Under the pieces are notes generated by a model that did no database searches, had not been told where the DNA came from, and saw only the letters and a program-made list of their open reading frames with translations. The position numbers and the translations under genes were made by a program. From an uncultured Bacilli bacterium (GTDB lineage: Bacteria > Bacillota_I > Bacilli_A > RF39 > UBA660), in contig CAKOJN010000003.1 of NCBI GenBank assembly GCA_934090685.1, forward strand, positions 106,126 through 170,125: DNA of 64,000 nt, read 5' to 3'. Shown piece after piece: positions 8,031 to 15,848 of the stretch. Position 1 is the first letter of the stretch. Each line of letters opens with the position of its first letter.

Positions 8031-8552
8031 ATGAAATATAATATTAGAGGTAACAAAATTGATGTTACAGAAGCTATAAGTGATTACATTAAAAGTAAGG
8101 TTTCAAAATTAGAAAAGTATCTTGATGATAATGATGAGGTAGAGGCTAAGGCAATAGTTTCTGCTAAAGGACATGATCAAAAAGTTGAGATTACCATATG
8201 GAGTGGAAAATATAATATAAGAGCAGAGGTAGTAAATGCTGATTTATATTCTGCTATAGATTTAGTTATAGATAAATTAGAAAGACAATTTAAAAAATAT
8301 AGAGGTAAATTAAATATTAAAAGAGCTAAAGAAGAATATATTTCTGAAATAGAAGATTTATTTGAGGAAGAAGATCAAAAAATTGTTAGACGTAAAGAAG
8401 TATTCTTAAAGCCAATTGATGAGGAAGAGGCAATTACTCAAATGGAACTTCTTGGGCATTCATTCTTTGTATTTAAAAATGTAGATACAAATAAAATAAA
8501 TGTTGTTTATAAAAGAAGTGATTCTGATTATGGTATAATTGAAGCTAATTAA
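8031..8552 (+). CDS. hpf: long-form ribosome hibernation promoting factor
   Basis: A 173-residue Hpf. The N-terminal domain (1-100) begins MKYNIRGNKIDVTEAISDYI and holds the basic helix KLERQFKKYRGKLN that sits in the mRNA/tRNA channel of the 30S subunit. After a charged linker, the C-terminal domain (~122-173) reads EVFLKPIDEEEAITQMELLGHSFFVFKN, the dimerisation domain that joins two ribosomes into 100S particles. The long form is usual in Firmicutes. AGGAGG lies upstream of ATG. The gene stands directly before secA, a common arrangement in Bacilli. Confidence 0.93.
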   Translation: MKYNIRGNKIDVTEAISDYIKSKVSKLEKYLDDNDEVEAKAIVSAKGHDQKVEITIWSGKYNIRAEVVNADLYSAIDLVIDKLERQFKKYRGKLNIKRAKEEYISEIEDLFEEEDQKIVRRKEVFLKPIDEEEAITQMELLGHSFFVFKNVDTNKINVVYKRSDSDYGIIEAN

Positions 8553-8561
8553 GTGATAGGA

Positions 8562-8590
8562 AGGTGAAAATAATTCACTTTTCTTTTTTT
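8562..8590 (+). terminator. terminator between hpf and secA
   Basis: Stem AAGGTGAA/TTCACTTT around an AATAA-type loop, followed by TCTTTTTTT. It is followed at once by the secA -10 element TATAAT (8597-8602). Confidence 0.7.
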
Positions 8591-8626
8591 ATTTGCTATA
8601 ATTAAACATGTGGAGATGATATTAAC

Positions 8627-11113
8627 ATGGGATTATTAAAAAACATATTTGACTATGAAACAAAAGAATTAAAAAGGATAGATAAAATAGTTGATGAAAT
8701 AGAAGCTTTAGATGAAAAAATGCAAGGTATAAAAGATATTGAATTTAAAGCTAAGACAGAAGAGTTTAAAAAAAGAATTGAGGATGGTGAGGAACTTGAT
8801 GATATTGCTGTTGAGGCGTTTGCATTAGCTCGTGAAGCGTGTTTTAGAGCAATAGGAGAAAAACCATTTAGAGTACAATTAATAGGTGGTCTTGCTATTC
8901 ATAGGGGTAACATTGCTGAAATGAAGACTGGTGAGGGTAAAACATTAACAACAGTATTACCTGCTTATTTGAATGCATTAAGTGGTAAAGGAGTACATGT
9001 AATTACAACAAATGAATACTTATCAACACGTAATGCACAATGGATGGGACCTATTTATGATTTGTTAGGAGTTAGCGTTGGTATTAACACAAGGGATAAA
9101 TCTCCAAAAGAGAAAAAAGAAGCATATGAAGCTGATATAACATATACAACAAATAACGAACTTGGTTTTGATTACCTAAGGGATAATATGGTTGTTCATA
9201 AAGAGAATAGAACTCAAAGAGGATTAAATTTTGCTATTATTGATGAAGTTGACTCAATATTAATAGATGAGGCTAGAACGCCATTAATAATATCAGGTGG
9301 TTCTGCTAAATCAGCTAATATATATAAAGAAGCAGATAGAGTTGCTAAAAGTCTTAAGATAGATGATTATGTAGTTGATGAAAAAACTAAAAAAGTAACA
9401 CTAACTGAAGATGGCGTTAAAAATTGTGAAAAAATGTTACATTTAGATAATTTATATGACATTAGTAATAGTGTTATGGTACATAATTTAGATAAGGCAT
9501 TAACTGCTAATTATGCATTTAAAAAAGATGTTGATTATGTAATTGAAAATGATAAAGTAATTATTGTTGATACATTTACAGGAAGATTAATGCATGGTAG
9601 ACAATTTAGTGAAGGTTTACACCAAGCATTAGAAGCTAAAGAAGGCGTTACTATTAACGAAGAAACTAAGACTTTAGCAACTATAACATTCCAAAATTTA
9701 TTTAGAATGTATAATAAACTAAGTGGTATGACAGGTACTGCTAAAACTGAAGAAGAAGAATTCCAAAATATTTATAATACAAATGTAGTATGTATTCCAA
9801 CAAATAAACCAGTTATTCGTGATGATCAAGTTGATTTAATATATTCATCACTTAAGGGTAAATTTAATGCAGTTGTTAAAACTGTAAAAGAAATACATAA
9901 GACTGGAAGACCTGTTCTTGTTGGTGTTGCATCTGTAGAAACAAGTGAACTTGTTAGTCAACTATTAACTAAAGCAGGTGTTAAGCATGAATTATTAAAT
10001 GCTAAGAATCATGAAAGAGAAGCACATATCATAGAAAATGCTGGTAAAAAGAATGCTGTTACTATAGCAACAAACATGGCAGGACGTGGTACTGATATTA
10101 AGTTAGGTGAAGGTGTGCGTGAATTAGGTGGTTTATTTGTGCTTGGTACGGAAAGACACGATTCAAGAAGAATTGATAATCAATTAAGGGGACGTGCTGG
10201 ACGTCAGGGGGACCCAGGTACTACAAGATTCTTCGTATCAATGGAAGATGACTTGATGATTAAGTTTGGTTCTGAAAAGATGAAAACAGTTATGGAAACA
10301 TTAGGTATCAAAGATGATCAAGCAATTTCAAATAAAATGATTTCTAAAAATATTGAATCTGCTCAAAAGAAAGTAGAAGGATTTAACTTTGATAGAAGAA
10401 AAGGATTATTAGATTTTGATAATGTTATTAGTAAACAAAGAGAAATTATTTATGATAGAAGAAATGAAATACTTGATAATGATAGTATAAGAGATAGAGT
10501 TTTAGATACATTTAAAGAGTTTGTTTCTAATCAAGTACATAGTCATTTAACTGATGGTGAATTAACTAGTAATGATGTTGATAATTTAATGGAATTATTT
10601 AATGCTAGATATTTAAAGAAAAGAAAACTTAAGAAAGAGGATTTTAATAAAGATATTAATGAATTAATAGATTTCATATATGAAATAGTAGTAGATGACT
10701 ATAGTAAAAAACTTGAAGATGTGCCTAAAGATATTCAAGATGATTTTGAAAAATCAATATCACTTAGATGTATAGATAAGAATTGGATGGATCAATTAGA
10801 TGCGATGGAAGCGTTAAAAGAAGGAGTTGGACTACGTGGTTATGCACAAAGTAATCCACTTCAGGTTTATGCATTAGAAGGTTTTGATTTATTTGATAAT
10901 ATGATGGCTAATATTTCTGCAGAAATATCAAATTTTTTGCTTAATGCTGAAGTTAGACAAAATATAGAAAGAGAAGAAGTTAAAAATATTAAAACTAATG
11001 ATGGCAAAGAGGGTGTTAAGAGTAAACCTAAAAAAGTGGATAAAAAAGTAGGTAGAAATGATTTATGCCCATGTGGCTCAGGAAAAAAATATAAACAATG
11101 TTGTGGAAAGTAA
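8627..11113 (+). CDS. secA: preprotein translocase ATPase SecA
   Basis: An 828-residue motor of the Sec pathway, which pushes unfolded secretory proteins through SecYEG using ATP. Visible motifs: Walker A MKTGEGKTL, the DEVD box in AIIDEVDSILIDEARTPL, GMTGTAKTE, NMAGRGTDIKLG and LRGRAGRQGDPG. The C-terminal zinc motif CPCGSGKKYKQCCGK (SEC-C) is intact with C-x-C-x8-C-C. Length is close to Bacillus SecA. GGAGATGAT precedes ATG, and a TATAAT lies 25 bases upstream. A second, altered copy of the SEC-C end lies 2.2 kb downstream at 13198-13299. Confidence 0.98.
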   Translation: MGLLKNIFDYETKELKRIDKIVDEIEALDEKMQGIKDIEFKAKTEEFKKRIEDGEELDDIAVEAFALAREACFRAIGEKPFRVQLIGGLAIHRGNIAEMKTGEGKTLTTVLPAYLNALSGKGVHVITTNEYLSTRNAQWMGPIYDLLGVSVGINTRDKSPKEKKEAYEADITYTTNNELGFDYLRDNMVVHKENRTQRGLNFAIIDEVDSILIDEARTPLIISGGSAKSANIYKEADRVAKSLKIDDYVVDEKTKKVTLTEDGVKNCEKMLHLDNLYDISNSVMVHNLDKALTANYAFKKDVDYVIENDKVIIVDTFTGRLMHGRQFSEGLHQALEAKEGVTINEETKTLATITFQNLFRMYNKLSGMTGTAKTEEEEFQNIYNTNVVCIPTNKPVIRDDQVDLIYSSLKGKFNAVVKTVKEIHKTGRPVLVGVASVETSELVSQLLTKAGVKHELLNAKNHEREAHIIENAGKKNAVTIATNMAGRGTDIKLGEGVRELGGLFVLGTERHDSRRIDNQLRGRAGRQGDPGTTRFFVSMEDDLMIKFGSEKMKTVMETLGIKDDQAISNKMISKNIESAQKKVEGFNFDRRKGLLDFDNVISKQREIIYDRRNEILDNDSIRDRVLDTFKEFVSNQVHSHLTDGELTSNDVDNLMELFNARYLKKRKLKKEDFNKDINELIDFIYEIVVDDYSKKLEDVPKDIQDDFEKSISLRCIDKNWMDQLDAMEALKEGVGLRGYAQSNPLQVYALEGFDLFDNMMANISAEISNFLLNAEVRQNIEREEVKNIKTNDGKEGVKSKPKKVDKKVGRNDLCPCGSGKKYKQCCGK

Positions 11114-11125
11114 TGATTAAAATCG

Positions 11126-11163
11126 GCGTAAACTCAATAAATATAAGGGTTTGCGCTATTTTT
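11126..11163 (+). terminator. terminator after secA
   Basis: A 10-bp stem GCGTAAACTC/GGGTTTGCGC with G-U wobbles and an 11-base loop, followed by TATTTTT. Confidence 0.8.
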
Positions 11164-11222
11164 ATGATTGCAATATTTAGGTAATTTTACTTCAAAAAAG
11201 GTGTTTAGATAAGTTTTAGATA
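11159..11222 (+). repeat. 64-bp direct repeat, copy 1
   Basis: A 64-base sequence starting at the secA terminator T-tract and running to the iteron pair. It is repeated without a mismatch at 13335-13398, also immediately after a terminator that follows a SEC-C coding end. The two copies flank the 589-residue gene. Confidence 0.92.
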
Positions 11223-11224
11223 AG
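11204..11224 (+). repeat. iteron-like pair of TTTAGATAAG, array 1
   Basis: Two copies of TTTAGATAAG start at 11204 and 11215, 11 bases apart (about one helical turn). A TATAAT at 11303-11308 serves the following gene. The same pair recurs near 13380 and 15463. Confidence 0.75.
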
Positions 11225-11329
11225 TTTTTTTAACGAATTTGAAGTATTTTTTAATCGTTTTGATATATGAATTTATTAATGAAAAATATTTTGTTTTCAT
11301 GATATAATAAGTATAGTAGGTGAGTAATA

Positions 11330-13099
11330 ATGAAATATAAAGATTATAAGTTTACAACTTCAAATGAAAGTATGGATTTAACATATGACCAAGCTTGTGA
11401 ATATTTTGAAGAAACTTTAGATTTTATAAAAAAAAGTAAATTTGATTTGTTTAATGATGATGAAGAATTATCACTTTCTGATGCAAGAAAAAAATATAAC
11501 GAAATTAATAGAAGACTACAAACTTTTGGACAAGCTTTTGAATTATTTATGAAATATATAATACATGCATCAAGAATTGAAAAGAATCCGAATATTACTA
11601 TTGATGAACTTTGGAATAGATGGATTAGAGGACATCAAATGGTGCCTTTAATAAATGAAAAGGCGAATAGTGCAGAGGTATTGCCAAATTTTAAAGAAAT
11701 TTTTAATTTATCAATGAATGCATGGTATGGAATTTATGGGTTTAATTATATTCAGCATTTGGGGATAAAGTCAGAACAAGGTCGTATTGAACCATTTAAA
11801 CTATTTACGGTACTTCAACCACAAAACTATCAAGGGCTTGGTTCTATTACAAATGAAGAAATAGAGAAAATAATAGAAAAAAATACGGCAATCTATGAAA
11901 AATGTAGATATAATGTAGAAAAAATGACTAATTATGATTTTGGTGAGGTTTTCTATTTTATAAGTTTTATTAAATTTTTTGCTAAAATGGTACATATAAG
12001 TAAAAATAAAACAGAAATAGATTATAATGTAGCATATGTACATGCTATGGCCGATGATTCAGTTGTCAAACAACTATTAACCCAATTTAGGACAGAAAAG
12101 GAAATAGAAGAAATATTAAATGATGAGTTTTTTAATAAGGATGCAAAACTATTATCATATATCTTAACAATTAATAAATATTCAATACCTGAAGTTAAAA
12201 ATATTATAAAGATGAATAAACAATTTGAAGATCCTAACAATTTATATTTGTTCTTAACTTACAACATACCTATTGAAAATATAAAAAAATGTAATGAAAA
12301 AGGTATTGATGTTATGCTACTTGTCAGCGACTTTTCATTTGAACAAATTATAAAATTAGTTGAAATTCCTGTTATTGGAGAATATCTAAGTAAAAATTCT
12401 ATATTAGTTAATAAGATGATTACCCAACATAAATCAGATGTTGGCTTAACCTTTGAAGACTGGTATAAAGTATTGAGTAACGAACAGTTAAAAAAACATC
12501 CAGAATATTTGAAAAAAGTAGTTTTAAAATATATGGAAGCATATCATTGTATAGAAAAAAACAATTTATGTAATAGTATATTCGCTTTACCAAACGACAA
12601 TAAAAGTTCACTTGCTAATAAACAATATCGTGATGGCAAAACCTTTAGTCAATATTATAGTGATATATTATTATCAAACATATCAAAAAACATTGAATTG
12701 TTTGATGGAAGTGATATTTCTGATTTTATTTTTAATAACATTCCAGTTTCACTAGATACAAACAATATAATAAAAATAAATAATTATCTTATAAATAGTG
12801 GCGTAAAATGTATCTCTCCATCAATATTTTCTTATCCATTTAATGAAGTATATGCAGTAATAAATGCTATGAAAAATAAAGGTTATATTTTTTCTGAGGA
12901 TAGTTTTCCTACTGACTTTTGGAAAGAATATGATTCACATGCAAAATATAATATGCTATTAAAAGATAATTATTTACCTGATGAATTTCTTGAGGAAAAT
13001 GGGTTAGTAAGAATTAGTGAACGTAGATACTTTAATCCTGTAATGGGACATTTTGTAAGTGCAAATTATGATAGTCCATTGCCTAATTTAAAAAAATAA
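11330..13099 (+). CDS. unrecognised 589-residue protein
   Basis: I do not recognise this family. It is a long soluble protein with no signal peptide or membrane segments, mostly helical by composition. The N-terminal ~150 residues are aromatic-rich and helical (DQACEYFEETLDFIKKS, LQTFGQAFELFMKYIIHASR, WNRWIRGHQMVPLI, NAWYGIYGFNYIQHLGI); the middle repeats I/L-rich helices; the C-terminus ends YFNPVMGHFVSANYDSPLPNLKK. No Walker, protease or nuclease motif is evident. Its own TATAAT lies ~25 bases upstream and TAGTAGGTGAG precedes ATG. It lies between the two perfect 64-bp repeats, which suggests acquisition as a unit. Defence or stress functions are possible but nothing in the sequence shows one. 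Confidence 0.85.
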   Translation: MKYKDYKFTTSNESMDLTYDQACEYFEETLDFIKKSKFDLFNDDEELSLSDARKKYNEINRRLQTFGQAFELFMKYIIHASRIEKNPNITIDELWNRWIRGHQMVPLINEKANSAEVLPNFKEIFNLSMNAWYGIYGFNYIQHLGIKSEQGRIEPFKLFTVLQPQNYQGLGSITNEEIEKIIEKNTAIYEKCRYNVEKMTNYDFGEVFYFISFIKFFAKMVHISKNKTEIDYNVAYVHAMADDSVVKQLLTQFRTEKEIEEILNDEFFNKDAKLLSYILTINKYSIPEVKNIIKMNKQFEDPNNLYLFLTYNIPIENIKKCNEKGIDVMLLVSDFSFEQIIKLVEIPVIGEYLSKNSILVNKMITQHKSDVGLTFEDWYKVLSNEQLKKHPEYLKKVVLKYMEAYHCIEKNNLCNSIFALPNDNKSSLANKQYRDGKTFSQYYSDILLSNISKNIELFDGSDISDFIFNNIPVSLDTNNIIKINNYLINSGVKCISPSIFSYPFNEVYAVINAMKNKGYIFSEDSFPTDFWKEYDSHAKYNMLLKDNYLPDEFLEENGLVRISERRYFNPVMGHFVSANYDSPLPNLKK

Positions 13100-13108
13100 A
13101 TCTATTTT

Positions 13109-13130
13109 TTTAGATAAGTTTTTAAATAAG
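13109..13130 (+). repeat. iteron-like repeat, array 2 (degenerate pair)
   Basis: TTTAGATAAG at 13109 is followed by TTTAAATAAG at 13121, a weaker pair than the other arrays, just downstream of the 589-residue gene. Confidence 0.55.
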
Positions 13131-13197
13131 TTTAAACTGCATTGTTAGAAAATTAGACATAACTTTTTTACAATTTCTGAGTAAGTTATTAAAACTT

Positions 13198-13299
13198 ATG
13201 AGTAAGAAAGCCCAATTTTCAAGTAAAAAATTATATGGTTGTTTTAACATTTTACCTTGTGGCTCAGGACGTAAATATAAGCAATGTTGTGGTAAATAA
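13198..13299 (+). pseudogene. 33-residue SEC-C-like mini-ORF, probable remnant
   Basis: A short frame opens with ATG at 13198 and ends with LPCGSGRKYKQCCGK and TAA, matching the zinc-binding C-terminus of SecA except that the first Cys of C-P-C is Leu. There is no good ribosome site. DNA in this part differs from secA at many silent positions, so it is not a fresh copy. It is followed by a terminator and then the perfect 64-bp repeat, the same order as after secA. Likely the displaced end of an older secA allele or of another SEC-C protein; a tiny zinc protein is less likely. Confidence 0.6.
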
Positions 13300-13306
13300 G
13301 CCCGCG

Positions 13307-13339
13307 AAACCGCATAAAATAAGGGATTGCGGTTTTTTT
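13307..13339 (+). terminator. terminator after SEC-C remnant
   Basis: Stem AAACCGCA/TGCGGTTT with a 13-base loop followed by a run of T. Position and type parallel the secA terminator, but the sequence differs. Confidence 0.75.
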
Positions 13340-13398
13340 ATGATTGCAATATTTAGGTAATTTTACTTCAAAAAAGGTGTTTAGATAAGTTTTAGATA
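13335..13398 (+). repeat. 64-bp direct repeat, copy 2
   Basis: Identical over 64 bases to 11159-11222. After position 13398 the copies diverge (GATACG here, GATAAG in copy 1). Confidence 0.92.
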
Positions 13399-13471
13399 CG
13401 TTGTTTTAATTACTAAAAACAGTTGAAAATCCTTACAAAATAAGGAAAAATTAACTGTAAATTTAGATACG
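13380..13471 (+). repeat. iteron-like array 3 upstream of argS
   Basis: TTTAGATAAG at 13380, TTTAGATACG at 13391 (11 bases on) and TTTAGATACG at 13462 (71 bases on). Between the second and third unit is a nested inverted repeat, ACAGTT...TCCTTA...TAAGGA...AACTGT. The third unit ends 11 bases before the argS -35 element. Confidence 0.75.
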
Positions 13472-13482
13472 TTTTTAGAAAT

Positions 13483-13511
13483 TTGCAAATTAATAGAAAA
13501 AGTGATATAAT
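13483..13511 (+). promoter_or_regulatory. argS promoter
   Basis: TTGCAA (13483-13488), a 17-base spacer and TATAAT (13506-13511), placed just before the T-box leader. Confidence 0.75.
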
Positions 13512-13729
13512 CTTTTCATGTTTGAAATGACGAAGAAAAAGGAGTAGTAATTCAACCTCTTGTCTTAGTGATGTTTCCGGTTGGTGAAAGGAAATGACAA
13601 TGTTTTATGAATGAACCTTTGAGTTATATCGTAATCTTGCGTTAAAAGAATTGAGTGCATAGAAATTCTATGAATTAAGGTGGTACCACGGATTAATATT
13701 CGTCCTTATTTTATAGAATTTCTTTTTTG
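13512..13729 (+). promoter_or_regulatory. T-box riboswitch leader of argS
   Basis: The T-box AATTAAGGTGGTACCACG (about 13673-13690) is near-perfect. The competing terminator pairs GAAATTCTAT (from 13662) with ATAGAATTTC and then TTTTTT (to 13728). Stem I starts near AATGACGAAGA at 13526, with AGTAGTA (13543-13549) on its 5' side and GAATGAACCTTTGAG (13609-13623) on its 3' side. Uncharged tRNA binding should favour the antiterminator and allow argS expression. I could not find an Arg codon at the expected specifier position. Confidence 0.93.
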
Positions 13730-13750
13730 TTTAAATAAGGAGGAAAAAGT

Positions 13751-15418
13751 ATGAAAAATTATATTACCAAAAAGATACTTGAAATAATGAATGTTAAAGA
13801 AGAAAATATTAAAATTGAAATACCACCAAAAGATGAAATGGGTGATTATAGTATCCAATGTTCCAATTTAAGAAATGAAGAATATTCAAATCCAATTGAA
13901 ATAGCAAATTTAATTAAAGATAAATTCACAGATGATGAAAATAATTTTTCTGATATTAAAGTAATGGGTCCATATATTAATTTTTATTTAGATTATGATA
14001 AATTTAGTTCTAAATTAATTAATGAAATTGAATCTAATGATAATTATGGATCATTAAATCAGGGTAATGGTGAATCATTATTAATTGAGCATACATCAAT
14101 TAATCCAAATGCAGAACCACATATTGGAAGATGTAGAAATAGCTTAATTGGAGATTTCATGAGTAATCTTTATTCATTTACTGGATATGAAGTTGAAAGA
14201 CATTATTTTATTAATGACATTGGTAAAAAGATAGCACTACTTGTTATTGGAATAGAAAAATATGGATTAAAGGATGATAGCTTCTCATCGATATTGGATA
14301 CTTATGTAAAAATTAGTAATGCTGCTAAAGATGATGAAAGTATAGATCAAAAAGCATTTGATTATTTAAAAAAAGTTGAAGATGGAAATAATGAAATGAT
14401 TAGTAGATTTAAAGAAATCACAGATAAATGTGTTGATGGCCAGTTAAAAATATTTGATAAGCTTAATATTCACTTTGATGTTTTTACTCATGAGTCAGAT
14501 TTTGTATATAATAATTATTTAGAAGATATTTTAAATAAATTAGATAAAACTGGAAGACTACATGAAGATGAATTAGGTAGATTGTATGTTGATTTATCAG
14601 GATATGATATTCCAACTAAAGAACCAGTATTAGTATTAACACGTTCAAATAAAACTTCATTATATCCAATGAGAGATATTGCATATACAATTCATAAAAT
14701 AGAATTAAATTCTAAAAATAATTTTATTATATTAGGCGAAGATCAAGAAGTATACATGAAACAAATTAGTGCTGTGTTAGATATACTTGGATATAAAGCA
14801 CCAGAATTAATTTGTTATTCATATGTATTGCTAGATGGCGATAAAATGTCAACATCTGCAGGTACTGTAGTTTTAGTTACCGATTTTATGAAAGCAGTAA
14901 GAGAGACTTTAATTAAAGAATTTAAAAAAAGAAATAGTGAAATATCTGAAGATAAATTAAATATATTAGTTAATGCTTGTATTAAATTTACTATGTTAAA
15001 TGTATCTAAAAATAAAATAGTTAATTTCAATTTAGAAAATGCCACAAGTTTTACTGGTGAATCAGGAATGTATATTTTATATAGCATAGTCAGAATAAAT
15101 TCTATATTGAAGAATAATGATATTAATCTAACAAATGAAATCAAGTTTAATAATGATATTGAAAAAAAGATTGTAAAAGAATTATCATTATTTCCAGATG
15201 TAATAGATTCACTATTAAAATCCAACGAACCTGCACATTTAACAAAATATATTTTTAATGTAGCTGGATTATTCTCAAAACTATATGAGCAAGTTAATAT
15301 TACTAATGAAAGTGATGTTATATTAAAATCATCAAGAATTAGATTATTAAAGTGTATTTCAAAAGTGTTAACAAATGCATTAAAAATATTAGGAATTGAA
15401 ACAATAGAAAAATTATAA
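13751..15418 (+). CDS. argS: arginyl-tRNA synthetase
   Basis: A 555-residue class I synthetase that charges tRNA-Arg. The HIGH-type motif is in HTSINPNAEPHIGRCRNSLIGD, and the KMSKS-type loop reads GDKMSTSAGTVV, a form close to the KMSTR variants common in ArgS. The N-terminal ~100 residues form the Arg-tRNA D-loop recognition domain, and the C-terminal DALR anticodon domain ends the protein (SLFPDVIDSLLKSNEPAHLTKYIFNVAGLFSKLYEQ). AAGGAGGAAAAAGT precedes ATG. Expression is controlled by the T-box leader directly upstream. Confidence 0.96.
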   Translation: MKNYITKKILEIMNVKEENIKIEIPPKDEMGDYSIQCSNLRNEEYSNPIEIANLIKDKFTDDENNFSDIKVMGPYINFYLDYDKFSSKLINEIESNDNYGSLNQGNGESLLIEHTSINPNAEPHIGRCRNSLIGDFMSNLYSFTGYEVERHYFINDIGKKIALLVIGIEKYGLKDDSFSSILDTYVKISNAAKDDESIDQKAFDYLKKVEDGNNEMISRFKEITDKCVDGQLKIFDKLNIHFDVFTHESDFVYNNYLEDILNKLDKTGRLHEDELGRLYVDLSGYDIPTKEPVLVLTRSNKTSLYPMRDIAYTIHKIELNSKNNFIILGEDQEVYMKQISAVLDILGYKAPELICYSYVLLDGDKMSTSAGTVVLVTDFMKAVRETLIKEFKKRNSEISEDKLNILVNACIKFTMLNVSKNKIVNFNLENATSFTGESGMYILYSIVRINSILKNNDINLTNEIKFNNDIEKKIVKELSLFPDVIDSLLKSNEPAHLTKYIFNVAGLFSKLYEQVNITNESDVILKSSRIRLLKCISKVLTNALKILGIETIEKL

Positions 15419-15462
15419 TTTATAGATTACTCAAAAATTGTAAAAAATTACAACTTAAAAAT

Positions 15463-15553
15463 TTTAGATAAGTTTTAGATAAGTATTTCAAATTATTAAA
15501 GGTGCTTCAAAGCCTTATAACACAAGGCTAAAACATTTATGAAATTAGATAAG
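15463..15553 (+). repeat. iteron-like array 4 downstream of argS
   Basis: TTTAGATAAG at 15463 and 15474 (11 bases apart) and ATTAGATAAG at 15544 (70 bases on), with a hairpin AGCCTT/AAGGCT between. The layout copies array 3, although the sequence between units is different. A TATACT at 15591-15596 follows about 38 bases after the third unit. The 430 bases between argS and the next gene hold this array and a gene fragment. Confidence 0.75.
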
Positions 15554-15613
15554 TTTTTCACCTAATTTTACCAAAAACAAATTTTTATGTTATACTAATC
15601 ATAGTAAAAATAG

Positions 15614-15802
15614 AGTATAGGTTTTCAAAAAAGGCATTGTTTTGCATACAATGATGGAATAGTTGATGATGACTATATAAATAAAAGTGGTGACAATTCA
15701 TATAAATTAGGGCAGCATTTAAATGTTAATGAGTTAGAAATATTAAAATATATGGAATTTGTAAATAAACTTGGTCAAAAATTGATTGATGAAGTAAAAT
15801 AA
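15614..15802 (+). pseudogene. C-terminal fragment of an unrecognised gene
   Basis: An open frame without a start codon, bounded by TAG upstream, reads SIGFQKRHCFAYNDGIVD and continues to NELEILKYMEFVNKLGQKL and TAA. Codon use and amino acid composition look coding. It has no credible start or ribosome site, so I read it as a decayed gene end, perhaps brought in with the surrounding repeats. The family is not recognised. Confidence 0.5.
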
Positions 15803-15848
15803 TCTAAAATAATAAAAAGATGATATAATAGGTGTAGGAGTTGATATT

